From contig NZ_CP152389.1 of the NCBI RefSeq assembly GCF_038806765.1, positions 558,001 through 622,000 on the forward strand: DNA of 64,000 nt, written 5' to 3'. Positions 9,573 to 18,154 of this stretch are shown one piece after another. The notes beneath the pieces were generated by a model. That model was given only the letters and a program-made list of their open reading frames with translations. It did no database searches and had not been told where the DNA came from. Positions within the stretch are counted from its first letter, which is position 1; every line of letters begins with the position of its first letter. This DNA comes from Mucilaginibacter sp. CSA2-8R (lineage in GTDB: Bacteria > Bacteroidota > Bacteroidia > Sphingobacteriales > Sphingobacteriaceae). Made by a program: the position numbers and the translations under genes.

Positions 9573-10745
9573 ATGAAATTCAGAAAGCTTTATGCTTTAA
9601 CCTTTGCCTTATTTACTCTGCCGGCAGCGCTTTTAGCGCAGAGTACGGTAGGCAATACCGGTACCAATACCAACGGCAGCAGTGCCGGTGGTATTAATAC
9701 AGCAGTTCCGTTTTTAACCATAGCGCCCGATTCGCGGTCCGGCGCCATGGGCGATGCAGGCGTGGCGCTTTCGCCAGATGCTAATGCCAGTTACTGGAAT
9801 GCCTCAAAACTGGCGTTTATTGAAGGGCAGGATAATGTTTCCCTTTCTTATAGCCCCTGGTTGCGCAATTTAGTGTCTGATGTTAATCTGGCCTATCTGA
9901 GTTATGCCCACCGGGTAGACAACCGTAATACGCTGAGCCTGTCATTGCGTTACTTTAATTTAGGTAACATCCAATTGATTGACGTTAACCAAAACGACCA
10001 GGGCACTTACCGTCCTGCTGAGTTTTCGATAGATGGTGCTTTTGCCCGTAAGTTTGGTCAAAATTTTTCGTTAGGCCTGTCAGTGCGGTACATTCATTCT
10101 AACCTAAGTACGGGTAATGTTTACAACGGGCAGCAGGGCAAAGCAGGCAATGCTTTAGCCACCGATGTTTCTGCTTATTACCAAAAGCCAACGCAGCAAT
10201 TTGGTAAAGATGCTCTGTTGGCTTTCGGCGCCAATTTTTCTAACATCGGTACCAAAATGAGCTTTGTTGAAAACGGGCCGAGTTATTTTTTACCATCTAA
10301 TTTACGTATTGGTGCAGCCGACACGTGGTACCTGGACAATGCCAACCAGTTCACCCTTACGCTCGATTTAAATAAACTTTTAGTACCTACACCGCCTGTC
10401 AGGGATAGTCAAGGAAATATTGTGCGTGGGTACGATGATAATCGGTCGGTACCAGCCGGTATATTCGGCTCGTTTGCAGATGCCCCCGGTGGTGCAAGCG
10501 AGGAATTAAAAGAAATTAGTTATGCCGGTGGTGCCGAATATGGTTATAATAAACGCTTTTTTGTAAGAGCCGGCTATTTTTACGAAAACCCATCAAAAGG
10601 TAACCGGCAATACGCTACCATAGGTGCAGGCTTTAAGTATGATATTTTTAATTTGGATTTAGCTTACCTGGTGGCATCCCAACAAAAAAGTGCACTGGCC
10701 AATACGCTTCGTTTTACACTAAGTGTTAACTTTGACCGCAAATAA
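9573..10745 (+). CDS. porV: Type IX secretion outer-membrane protein PorV (LptO)
   Basis: 390 residues with a clear signal peptide (cleavage about after ALLAQ, residue 23) and a FadL-like beta barrel. The N-terminal mature part, PFLTIAPDSRSGAMGDAGVA followed by SPDANASYWNASKLAF, is the PorV signature. PorV takes type IX cargo from the translocon and delivers it to the sortase PorU at the cell surface. It is transcribed divergently from gldJ across 221 bases, and ispF follows 4 bases after its stop. No porU is present in the window. Confidence 0.93.
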   Translation: MKFRKLYALTFALFTLPAALLAQSTVGNTGTNTNGSSAGGINTAVPFLTIAPDSRSGAMGDAGVALSPDANASYWNASKLAFIEGQDNVSLSYSPWLRNLVSDVNLAYLSYAHRVDNRNTLSLSLRYFNLGNIQLIDVNQNDQGTYRPAEFSIDGAFARKFGQNFSLGLSVRYIHSNLSTGNVYNGQQGKAGNALATDVSAYYQKPTQQFGKDALLAFGANFSNIGTKMSFVENGPSYFLPSNLRIGAADTWYLDNANQFTLTLDLNKLLVPTPPVRDSQGNIVRGYDDNRSVPAGIFGSFADAPGGASEELKEISYAGGAEYGYNKRFFVRAGYFYENPSKGNRQYATIGAGFKYDIFNLDLAYLVASQQKSALANTLRFTLSVNFDRK

Positions 10746-10749
10746 CAAT

Positions 10750-11235
10750 ATGAGTAAAATACGCGTAGGATTTGGATTTGATGTGCACCAGTTGAAAGAA
10801 GGGCATCCTTTTGTAATGGGAGGAGTTACCCTGCCACATCATGCCGGTGCCTATGGGCACTCGGATGCTGATGTCATAGTGCATGCCATTTGCGATGCTT
10901 TGCTGGGAGCTGCTAACCTGCGCGATATAGGTTATCATTTCTCAAACAAAGATGAGCGTTGGAGGGGTATCAGCAGCTTGATTTTACTGCAGCATGTGGT
11001 TGAGTTATTAAAAGGAAAAGGCTGGCAGATTGGTAACATCGATGCCATGATTTGTCTGGAAGCGCCGAAGATCAATCCTCACATCCCGCAGATGAAAGAA
11101 AAGATTGCAGAAGCGGCCGGTATCAGCGAAGAAGATATTTCTATCAAAGCAACTACCAATGAGCAGATGGGCTTTATTGGGCGCGAAGAAGGTGTGGTAG
11201 CTTATGCCGTGTGCCTGATTGAAAAAGCGACATAA
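10750..11235 (+). CDS. ispF: 2-C-methyl-D-erythritol 2,4-cyclodiphosphate synthase
   Basis: 161-residue enzyme of the MEP isoprenoid pathway that converts CDP-ME-2-phosphate to the cyclic diphosphate with release of CMP. The sequence shows RVGFGFDVHQL at the N-terminus (metal ligands Asp and His), GHSDADVIVHAICDALLGA near residues 36-54, and KATTNEQMGFIGREEGVVAYA at the C-terminus. I start it at the ATG at 10750; the open frame runs 27 bases further upstream into porV but has no support. Its pathway partner dxs lies at 44543-46471. Confidence 0.96.
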   Translation: MSKIRVGFGFDVHQLKEGHPFVMGGVTLPHHAGAYGHSDADVIVHAICDALLGAANLRDIGYHFSNKDERWRGISSLILLQHVVELLKGKGWQIGNIDAMICLEAPKINPHIPQMKEKIAEAAGISEEDISIKATTNEQMGFIGREEGVVAYAVCLIEKAT

Positions 11236-11278
11236 GTTAAAATGATTGCAACAGACGTTCAGAAAAAAAGGAACGTTC

Positions 11279-11440
11279 TTATGAGCGTAGTTTGCCCGGG
11301 TCAATATCCGAAAAATCAACACCGCACTTGCAGTTAGAGCCGCAACCCTTTTTGGCTGCAAAGCTTTTATAAATCAAACGGCCCACGTAAAATACGGCTG
11401 CCGCAAAAATGATGGCAATGGCAATAGTTTGAAAACTCAT
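11279..11440 (-). CDS. Small Cys-rich membrane protein (FeoB-associated type)
   Basis: 53-residue ORF, too short for routine calling. It starts MSFQTIAIAIIFAAAVFYVG, one membrane helix, then a basic stretch (KSFAAKK), a Cys cluster CGSNCKC near residues 33-39 and the tail DFSDIDPGKLRS. This layout is that of the short FeoB-associated Cys-rich membrane proteins found across Bacteroidota. It converges on ispF with 43 bases between stops. No feoA or feoB lies in the window, so a link to ferrous iron is by family resemblance only. The Cys cluster could bind metal. Confidence 0.75.
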   Translation of the reverse strand: MSFQTIAIAIIFAAAVFYVGRLIYKSFAAKKGCGSNCKCGVDFSDIDPGKLRS

Positions 11441-11753
11441 GTCGCAAAATTACTGATTGTATTATTTATATACGTAGCAAATACTTGCGTAGTATATAAA
11501 GTTTACTTTAACATGAAAACCTGAAAAAGCTTTATATTATCAAAATATTTGTTGCTGCCTGCTAAGTGCACAGAATGTACAAAACTTAATTAACAGGTAG
11601 TATAGGGGTTTTTCAAGCTGCCAGATTATTAGCAAAAATGCACTATACAAACGATGGTTATGCCTAATATTCAAATAATTGTAAAAAGCTGCCAAAGCTT
11701 TAAAATGCAATAATTTAAGCTTATCTTTGCGCAAAATTCAAGAGGCATATTTC
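11441..11753. other. AT-rich intergenic region between the Cys-rich small protein and typA
   Basis: 313 bases between divergent genes. It holds the typA promoter near its right end and must contain the promoter of the small minus-strand gene near its left end, where I see no exact TAnnTTTG. I see no ORF, RNA gene or long repeat in it. Confidence 0.6.
11722..11729 (+). promoter_or_regulatory. Predicted -7 element of the typA promoter
   Basis: TATCTTTG matches the Bacteroidota -7 consensus TAnnTTTG exactly and lies 24 bases before the typA ATG at 11754, giving a leader of about 20 bases. A -33 TTTG element is not obvious. Confidence 0.6.
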
Positions 11754-13568
11754 ATGCAAAATCAAATTCGTAATATTGCTATTATAGCACACGTTGACCA
11801 CGGTAAAACTACTTTGGTTGATAAAATCCTTCATAGCTGCGCTATTTTCCGCGACAATCAGGAAACAGGCGAGCTGATTCTGGATAATAATGATCTGGAA
11901 CGTGAGCGGGGCATCACCATCGTTTCTAAAAACGTATCGGTAAGATATAAAGACATCAAGATCAACATTATTGATACTCCTGGTCACGCCGATTTTGGCG
12001 GAGAGGTTGAGCGTGTGTTAAAAATGGCCGACGGTGTATTGCTGTTGTGTGATGCTTTTGAAGGTGCTATGCCTCAAACCCGTTTTGTAACCCAAAAGGC
12101 TTTGGCTTTAGGCTTAAAACCAATTGTGGTAGTAAACAAGGTTGATAAAGAAAACTGTCGCCCTGAAGAAGTTTACGAGCAAATATTTGAATTGTTCTTC
12201 AATCTGGATGCTACCGAAGAGCAGTTAAACTTCCCTGTTATTTACGGTTCATCTAAGCAAGGCTGGATGAGCACCGATTATAAAAAACCTACAGAAGATA
12301 TCTTCCCGTTGATGGATGCAATTTTGGAAAACATTCCTCCTGCACCTATTGCCGAAGGTACCTTGCAAATGCAAATCACCTCGTTAGATTATTCATCTTT
12401 CGTAGGCCGCATTGCAGTAGGTCGTGTTGCTCGTGGTACTATCAAAGAAAACCAGCCGGTATCTTTAGTAAAACGCGATGGCACTATTCAAAAATCAAGA
12501 ATTAAAGAGCTTTATACTTTCGAAGGTTTAGGTAAAGTTAAAGTTCAGGAAGTTAAATCTGGTGATATTTGCGCCGTAGTAGGTATCGAGGGTTTTGATA
12601 TTGGTGATACTATTGCCGATTTTGAAAAACCAGAGCAACTGGAGGTTATTCATATTGATGAGCCTACCATGAACATGTTGTTCACCATCAACACTTCTCC
12701 TTTCTTCGGTAAAGAAGGTAAATTTGTTACCTCACGCCACCTGCGTGATCGTTTGTACAAAGAGATGGAGAAAAACCTGGCATTGAAGGTTATCGAAACC
12801 GAATCGCCTGACTCTTACCTGGTGTACGGCCGTGGTATTCTTCACTTATCAGTATTAATTGAAACTATGCGCCGCGAGGGGTATGAGTTACAAGTAGGTC
12901 AGCCTCAGGTAATCATCAAAGAAATTGATGGTGTTAAATGTGAGCCTGTCGAAGTTTTAACTGTTGACGTACCTGGTGATGTAGCCGGTAAAGTAATTGA
13001 GCTGGTAACTCAGCGCAAAGGCGATTTGTTAGTAATGGAGCCTAAAGGCGATTTACAGCACCTGGAGTTTGAAATTCCTGCACGTGGTATCATCGGCTTA
13101 CGTAACAACGTATTAACGGCTACCGGTGGCGAGGCTATTATGGCTCACCGTTTTAAAGCATACGAGCCTTGGAAAGGTACTATACCTGGCCGTTCAAACG
13201 GGGTATTGGTATCAATGGATACCGGTAAAACTACAGCTTTTGCTATCGATAAATTACAAGACCGTGGTCGTTTCTTTATTGAACCGGGTGTTGACATTTA
13301 CGAAGGCCAGGTATTAGGCGAGCACATCCGCGACAACGATTTGGTGATTAACTTAACCAAAGGCAAGCAGTTGACCAACATGCGTGCATCTGGTAGCGAT
13401 ACCAACGTACGTATTGCACCAGCCATTAAATTCTCTTTAGAGGAATCTATGGAGTATATCCAGGCTGATGAGTACATCGAGGTTACACCTGCAAGCATCC
13501 GTATCCGTAAAATTTATTTGAACGAGAACGAGCGTAAAATCAACGCTAAAAAATTCCAGACTGCTTAA
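11754..13568 (+). CDS. typA: Ribosome-associated translational GTPase TypA/BipA
   Basis: 604-residue GTPase of the elongation-factor family that acts on the ribosome in large-subunit assembly and stress adaptation. The G domain shows AHVDHGKTTL (G1), RGITI (G2), DTPGHADFGGEVERV (G3) and NKVD (G4), followed by EF-G-like domains II, III and V and the TypA-specific C-terminal region (GTDTNVRIAP-like, here SGSDTNVRIAPAIKFSLEES). I start it at 11754 (MQNQIRNIAIIAHVD); the frame is open 27 bases further upstream, but that would place the start on the promoter. Its codon use is the most biased seen in the window, suggesting high expression. Confidence 0.97.
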   Translation: MQNQIRNIAIIAHVDHGKTTLVDKILHSCAIFRDNQETGELILDNNDLERERGITIVSKNVSVRYKDIKINIIDTPGHADFGGEVERVLKMADGVLLLCDAFEGAMPQTRFVTQKALALGLKPIVVVNKVDKENCRPEEVYEQIFELFFNLDATEEQLNFPVIYGSSKQGWMSTDYKKPTEDIFPLMDAILENIPPAPIAEGTLQMQITSLDYSSFVGRIAVGRVARGTIKENQPVSLVKRDGTIQKSRIKELYTFEGLGKVKVQEVKSGDICAVVGIEGFDIGDTIADFEKPEQLEVIHIDEPTMNMLFTINTSPFFGKEGKFVTSRHLRDRLYKEMEKNLALKVIETESPDSYLVYGRGILHLSVLIETMRREGYELQVGQPQVIIKEIDGVKCEPVEVLTVDVPGDVAGKVIELVTQRKGDLLVMEPKGDLQHLEFEIPARGIIGLRNNVLTATGGEAIMAHRFKAYEPWKGTIPGRSNGVLVSMDTGKTTAFAIDKLQDRGRFFIEPGVDIYEGQVLGEHIRDNDLVINLTKGKQLTNMRASGSDTNVRIAPAIKFSLEESMEYIQADEYIEVTPASIRIRKIYLNENERKINAKKFQTA

Positions 13569-13586
13569 TTAGTCAGGAACTGCTAT

Positions 13587-13628
13587 AAAACAAGAAAACC
13601 CAAGCCATGGCTTGGGTTTTCTTGTTTT
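13587..13628. terminator. Bidirectional intrinsic terminator
   Basis: A near-continuous 20-base-pair palindrome (arms AAAACAAGAAAACCCAAGCC and its complement, 2-base centre). It has A-run and T-run flanks suited to termination in both directions. It sits between typA and the convergent FkbM methyltransferase. Confidence 0.92.
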
Positions 13629-13640
13629 ACATATTTTTGA

Positions 13641-14312
13641 TTATATCAGTTTAAAAATCAACGTACGCAAGGTTTTGCTCACCAGCTGGTAACCCTGGTT
13701 AGCTAAAAAGCCATGAGCCTCAGAAGCATCCAGATGGCTAAAATTGATATCCACGTCTTCTACCAGTACAAATTTGGGGCGGTACTTAGCCCAGTTGTTT
13801 GATTGCAGTACTTTAACATCCAGCCCGGCTACATCTACACTCATAAAATTAATAGTGGTACCTGCCGGTAAATGTTTATCCAGTATCCGCTCCAGCGGGT
13901 AAATATCTACCTCTACCGTTTCGGTAATACGGACAGGGCTGCTGTCTTGATCCCGGCTTTCCGAAGTTGTTTTATCAAAACTGTTAAACGCCGAATCGTT
14001 AAAGCAATACAGGGTTTGGCGGGTTTGTTCGGCACCAATACCTACATTGAGGTTTATATCCTCAGGGCGGTATTGGTTAAACAGGGCTATGGCTTCGGGC
14101 GTAGGCTCTATGTTGATGCCGTGCCAGCCCAACTCGTAAAAATGCATGGTGTTTGAGAACCGGAACGGATGGTGTGCGCCAATATCCACAAAAAAGCCTT
14201 TATAGTCGGCATAATTGGGTACGCTCTCCATCAATAGCGGTCTGAGCATCATATCTTCACCGTCTTGCGAGTAAGAATGCAGCGGTTTAAAATCAGGATG
14301 GTTGGGTATCAT
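13641..14312 (-). CDS. FkbM family methyltransferase
   Basis: 223 residues. FkbM-type SAM methyltransferases usually O-methylate sugars or other hydroxyls. Visible are FSQDGED-like SYSQDGEDMML near residue 14, GFFVDIGAHHPFRFSNT (motif I, about residues 38-54), IEPTPEAIALFNQYRP, and NFMSVDVAGLDVKVLQSNNW near residue 155, equivalent to the family's DVEG.E.eVL motif with Ala for Glu. It is at the left edge of the glycan locus but on the opposite strand to the flippase, separated by 137 bases, so it has its own promoter. Confidence 0.85.
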   Translation of the reverse strand: MIPNHPDFKPLHSYSQDGEDMMLRPLLMESVPNYADYKGFFVDIGAHHPFRFSNTMHFYELGWHGINIEPTPEAIALFNQYRPEDINLNVGIGAEQTRQTLYCFNDSAFNSFDKTTSESRDQDSSPVRITETVEVDIYPLERILDKHLPAGTTINFMSVDVAGLDVKVLQSNNWAKYRPKFVLVEDVDINFSHLDASEAHGFLANQGYQLVSKTLRTLIFKLI

Positions 14313-14429
14313 GGTAAATCAGTTTACTGTTACCTAAACAGGCGTTGGCAAAATAACATAAAATTTGTACTTGTATAAAGCGTAATCAACTTAGCCATGA
14401 TAATGGGCGGGCTGTAGTTAACATTTTTA

Positions 14430-14437
14430 TACCTTTG
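14430..14437 (+). promoter_or_regulatory. Predicted -7 element of the flippase operon
   Basis: TACCTTTG matches TAnnTTTG exactly and ends 12 bases before the ATG at 14450. This supports 14450 as the start, because the upstream TTG in the same frame (14435) would lie inside the element. The implied leader is under 10 bases. Confidence 0.6.
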
Positions 14438-14449
14438 CGCCTGTTAATT

Positions 14450-15787
14450 ATGCGCATACCCAACATTCCCGGATTTGACCAGCAAGCATTTGAAAAGTAT
14501 TTTAAAAATACGGGGATGCTGATGATGGCTAAAGTGGGTAGTATGGTCATCAAAATGATTGTTAATACCTTTGTGCTGTCAGGGTATTTAGGAACAGCAG
14601 AATACGGTATCCTGAATTACCCAATGGCAATTGTGGTGTTTTTTATGGCCATATCAGCTTTAGGATTGGACGGATTTGTAACGCGCGAACTGGTTAATCA
14701 TCCCGAAAAACAAAACAGCTTATTAGGCACTGCATTTTGGATGCGTTTAATTGCTGGGATCGCTACCTTGCCTTTAGTTTATTTTACCTATCAGACGCTC
14801 GCTCATTTCAGGCATCAGGATACCCCGATAAATTACGTGCTTATTATCGCGCTGACATCGGTAGTGCAGGCTTTTACCATTATCGAAAGCTATTTTCAGG
14901 CTAAAGTGCAGGCTAAATATGTGATGTATGTACAGGTAGCCGGCAATTTAGTGTCGGCTGCTATTAAGCTAATCTTGGTACTGCTGCATATGCCGCTAAT
15001 CTGGTTCATATATGCTTTATTGTTTGATGCCTTTATCCTGGCCGTTGGTTATGTTTTGGCTTATTATAGCAATAAACTTTCTTTAGCCGATTGGAAGTTT
15101 GACCATTCGCTCGCCTTATACATGCTCAAAAATGCATGGCCGTTAGCATTCTCTGCCGTTTTGGTAACCATTTACATGAAAATAGACCAGGCGATGATTG
15201 AGGGTTATTTGGGTAGTGCGCAGTTAGGTGTCTATTCCACCGTTGCAAATTTGAGCGAAAGCTTTTATTTTTTACCGGTAGCTATTGTAACCTCCGTTTT
15301 TCCGGCTATTGTTTATGCCCGTAAAACTGACATCGACCGCTATTTTAAGCGGCTGCAAAATATGTACGACCTGATGGTGGTTGTGAGCCTTTCGATAGCC
15401 ATATTCATGACTTTTGCATCAAAGTATATTTACCAGATTGCTTTTCACCGGCACCCTGAGTTTTGGTCGGGTGCACCGGTTTTAGCAGTGCATGTATGGG
15501 CTGGTGTTTTTGTGTTTTTAGGGAGCGCCAGCGGGCAATACCTCATTGCCGAAGGCTATTTTAAGCTTTCGATGTTGCGCACCGGGGTGGGCGCATTAAT
15601 CAATATCGTGCTTAATATATTTTGGATTCCGGCTTATGGTATCATTGGTGCGGCTTATGCAACGTTGGTTGCGTATGCGGTAGCAACTTTTTTTATCCTG
15701 TTTATACCCAAAACTCGGGGGCAGGGCGTGCAAATGTTAAAATCTTTATTCTTAATTTCACTTTTTCAAAAAGCATTTAATCGTTGA
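14450..15787 (+). CDS. Oligosaccharide flippase (Wzx-like, MOP superfamily)
   Basis: About 445 residues, highly hydrophobic with 12-14 predicted helices. It resembles the polysaccharide-biosynthesis flippases that move lipid-linked glycans across the inner membrane: N-terminal YFKNTGMLMMAKVGSMVIKM, internal NAWPLAFSAVLVTIYMKIDQ with the frequent MKIDQ motif, and YGIIGAAYATLVAY near the C-terminus. It is the first gene of a plus-strand operon with two methyltransferases and a glycosyltransferase. Its stop overlaps the TTG start of the next gene. Confidence 0.88.
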   Translation: MRIPNIPGFDQQAFEKYFKNTGMLMMAKVGSMVIKMIVNTFVLSGYLGTAEYGILNYPMAIVVFFMAISALGLDGFVTRELVNHPEKQNSLLGTAFWMRLIAGIATLPLVYFTYQTLAHFRHQDTPINYVLIIALTSVVQAFTIIESYFQAKVQAKYVMYVQVAGNLVSAAIKLILVLLHMPLIWFIYALLFDAFILAVGYVLAYYSNKLSLADWKFDHSLALYMLKNAWPLAFSAVLVTIYMKIDQAMIEGYLGSAQLGVYSTVANLSESFYFLPVAIVTSVFPAIVYARKTDIDRYFKRLQNMYDLMVVVSLSIAIFMTFASKYIYQIAFHRHPEFWSGAPVLAVHVWAGVFVFLGSASGQYLIAEGYFKLSMLRTGVGALINIVLNIFWIPAYGIIGAAYATLVAYAVATFFILFIPKTRGQGVQMLKSLFLISLFQKAFNR

Positions 15788-16431
15788 GCAATTTTTCTTT
15801 ACTTCTGCAATTGATAAAACAGCCGGAAAGGCTTCGTTCTTTACTCTCGTTCAACAGCAAAGGGTACCTTGATACTATTGGCTGGTTTAAGGCTTTTGAC
15901 AGTAAAGCCCCGGTTGATGGTAACAATAAGCCTATCCCGTGGGTAACTTATTCGTTTATCGATTTTATTAAAGACCGCCTCAAACCCGAGCATGCCGTGT
16001 TTGAGTTTGGCTCGGGTAACTCTACTACCTTTTATGCACAACGTACGGGCATTGTGGTATCGGTAGAGCACGACCAGGAATGGTTTGAAAAAGTAAACAA
16101 AGCCAAGCCGGATAATGCAGAAATTATTTTTTGCGAACTGCAGCGCGACGGCGATTATTGCCGCATGCCGGTTAAACTGGGCGAAGCTTTTGATATTATT
16201 ATTGTTGATGGCCGCGACCGGGTAAACTGCTGTATCCAGGCCGTTGAGGCGCTGTCTGACAATGGCGTAATCGTACTCGATGATTCGGAAAGGCCCGACT
16301 ATCGCGATGGTATCAGCTATTTACTTGATAAAGGATTTAAACAAATCCCGTTCAGCGGTATATCGCCGGGCTTGTTTTATTATAAATCAACTACTGTATT
16401 TTATAAGGCTGATAACTGTTTAGGCATTTAA
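15784..16431 (+). CDS. SAM-dependent methyltransferase in glycan operon
   Basis: 215 residues starting with TTG, whose last two bases are shared with the flippase TGA stop (TTGA junction), a layout typical of coupled translation. Motif I is FEFGSGNSTTFYA at about residues 73-85, followed by VSVEHDQEWF with the acidic ribose-binding position, and FDIIIVDGRDRVNC near residue 137, which resembles the VDG/hDD part of class I enzymes acting on surface glycans. No substrate can be assigned. No ATG is available close to the N-terminus. Confidence 0.78.
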   Translation: MSNFSLLLQLIKQPERLRSLLSFNSKGYLDTIGWFKAFDSKAPVDGNNKPIPWVTYSFIDFIKDRLKPEHAVFEFGSGNSTTFYAQRTGIVVSVEHDQEWFEKVNKAKPDNAEIIFCELQRDGDYCRMPVKLGEAFDIIIVDGRDRVNCCIQAVEALSDNGVIVLDDSERPDYRDGISYLLDKGFKQIPFSGISPGLFYYKSTTVFYKADNCLGI

Positions 16432-16434
16432 GCT

Positions 16435-17208
16435 ATGGCTGATGATAAGCTGAGCGGTAACGTAAAAACCGCCTACGACGAATTTTATAAAAAGCACGAC
16501 GAGGCCTGGCGTATGTTGGGTGCCAAGTACAAAGCCCAGCATATTACTGAGGTGTGCAAAGGACGTACGTTTAACAAAGTGCTCGAAGTAGGTGCCGGCG
16601 ATGGCAGTATTTTAAAAATATTATCTGAGCAAGGTTTCGCACCCGAATATCATGCGGTTGAAATTTCGGATAGCGGAGTGGCTTACATCCAATCGCGCGA
16701 AATCAAAAATCTCAAATCAGTTCAGATATTTGACGGTTATCACTTGCCTTTTGCCGATAACAGCTTTGATTTGATTATTCTCTCGCACGTACTGGAACAC
16801 GTAGAGCACGAACGCTTGTTACTGCGCGAGCTAAAACGCGTGGCCAAAATGTGTGTTATCGAAGTTCCGCGCGATTATAAGGCCAATGTAGATGGTCGTA
16901 TCAAGCATTTTTTGGCTTACGGACACATTAACGTTTATACACCAACCTCGTTGCGTTACCTGTTGCGTACCGAAGGCTTCGAAATTATGGCCGACCTTAC
17001 CTCGATGATTGAGCCGGAGGTGACTAAGTTTAATACCTACATCAACCAAAAAAAGCCCAAAAGCGTACTCACGGATATTAAAATAGCTGCTGAGTTTGCA
17101 GTTAAGAACAACTTAGGTAATTTGATGGGTAAAAAGAAACAGGAGCAGTTGGCTAATGCCTATACCGTGCTTTGCAGCAAAACCGACGCGCAGGCACAAA
17201 TATTTTAA
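16435..17208 (+). CDS. Class I SAM-dependent methyltransferase
   Basis: 257 residues beginning 3 bases after the previous stop. Motif I is [15 protein letters not shown] near residues 46-60, motif II is the HAVEISDSG region, and [20 protein letters not shown] near residues 110-129 is the standard methyltransferase-11 post-motif. The C-terminal third is Lys-rich and poorly conserved. It is the third methyltransferase of the locus and probably modifies the same glycan. Confidence 0.85.
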   Translation: MADDKLSGNVKTAYDEFYKKHDEAWRMLGAKYKAQHITEVCKGRTFNKVLEVGAGDGSILKILSEQGFAPEYHAVEISDSGVAYIQSREIKNLKSVQIFDGYHLPFADNSFDLIILSHVLEHVEHERLLLRELKRVAKMCVIEVPRDYKANVDGRIKHFLAYGHINVYTPTSLRYLLRTEGFEIMADLTSMIEPEVTKFNTYINQKKPKSVLTDIKIAAEFAVKNNLGNLMGKKKQEQLANAYTVLCSKTDAQAQIF

Positions 17209-17223
17209 CGGATTAATTGGGGT

Positions 17224-18135
17224 ATGAGGCAACTGGCACCTATAGCAATATTTTTGTATAACCGGCCCGACCATGCCCAACGCACGTTAGATAGCTTAAG
17301 CAAAAACATACTGGCCGATAGTTCGGAACTGTTCATATTTTCTGATGCGGCTAAGGATGAAGCCTCTCGCGAAGCCGTAGAACAGGTGAGGCAATTGGCT
17401 AAAACCGTTACCGGCTTTAAATGCATCGAGATTATTGAACGCACTACCAACATAGGTTTGGCTAACTCCATCATCAACGGCGTTACACAACTGGTTAACC
17501 AGTACGGCAAAGTCATCGTGTTTGAAGATGACCTGGTTTCGTCGCCCTACACCCTGCAGTACTTTAATGACGCACTCGACCATTATGCTAACCAGCCAGA
17601 GGTGATGCACGTAGGCGCCTATATGTACGACCTAAAAATACCCGACCTGCCCGAAACGTTTTTTTATCGCGCTGCTACCAGTTGGGGCTGGGCCACCTGG
17701 GCAAGGGCCTGGAAAAGCTTTGAACCTGACGTTGATAAGTTGATGGCGCAGTTTGATGACGCCAAAATTCATCAGTTTTCGATAGAGGGTACCATGAATT
17801 TCTGGAAACAAATGCAGGAATTCAAGGCAGGCAAAAACAACTCGTGGGCCATACGCTGGTATGCCTCCATTTTTCTGCAACATGGGCTTACGCTCAATCC
17901 GTCACACTCATTAATTCACAACATCGGGCACGATGGCAGCGGAACGCATTCTAATAATGAGGATATGTACCAAGTGCAGATTGCGCAAAAGCCGGTTACG
18001 CATTTCCCGTCAACACTCCAGGAAAATCCTGAGGCTTATGAGGCGATTAAACAATTTCTTAAAAACCGGAAAGGCAGCCTTTGGCAGCGGGGGATAAGGT
18101 TTTTAAAACAGAAACTGGAGAAAAATAAACGGTGA
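17224..18135 (+). CDS. Glycosyltransferase, GT2-like (GT-A fold)
   Basis: 303 residues. PIAIFLYNRPDHAQRTLDSL opens a nucleotide-sugar-binding GT-A fold, and VIVFEDDLVSSPYTLQYFND near residues 98-117 holds the DxD-type metal site (EDD). The segment FFYRAATSWGWATWARAWKSF is characteristic of this subfamily, which is found in surface-glycan clusters. It is the last gene of the operon starting with the flippase and ends 19 bases from the convergent glycosyltransferase stop. Confidence 0.85.
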   Translation: MRQLAPIAIFLYNRPDHAQRTLDSLSKNILADSSELFIFSDAAKDEASREAVEQVRQLAKTVTGFKCIEIIERTTNIGLANSIINGVTQLVNQYGKVIVFEDDLVSSPYTLQYFNDALDHYANQPEVMHVGAYMYDLKIPDLPETFFYRAATSWGWATWARAWKSFEPDVDKLMAQFDDAKIHQFSIEGTMNFWKQMQEFKAGKNNSWAIRWYASIFLQHGLTLNPSHSLIHNIGHDGSGTHSNNEDMYQVQIAQKPVTHFPSTLQENPEAYEAIKQFLKNRKGSLWQRGIRFLKQKLEKNKR

Positions 18136-18154
18136 TACCTGTCATACCTCAGCC

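Noticed and set aside
11008..11361. Minus-strand ORF overlapping the end of ispF
   Set aside because: It overlaps ispF and the small Cys-rich gene in another frame; the 53-residue frame at 11279-11440 has a coherent helix plus Cys cluster and explains the region better.
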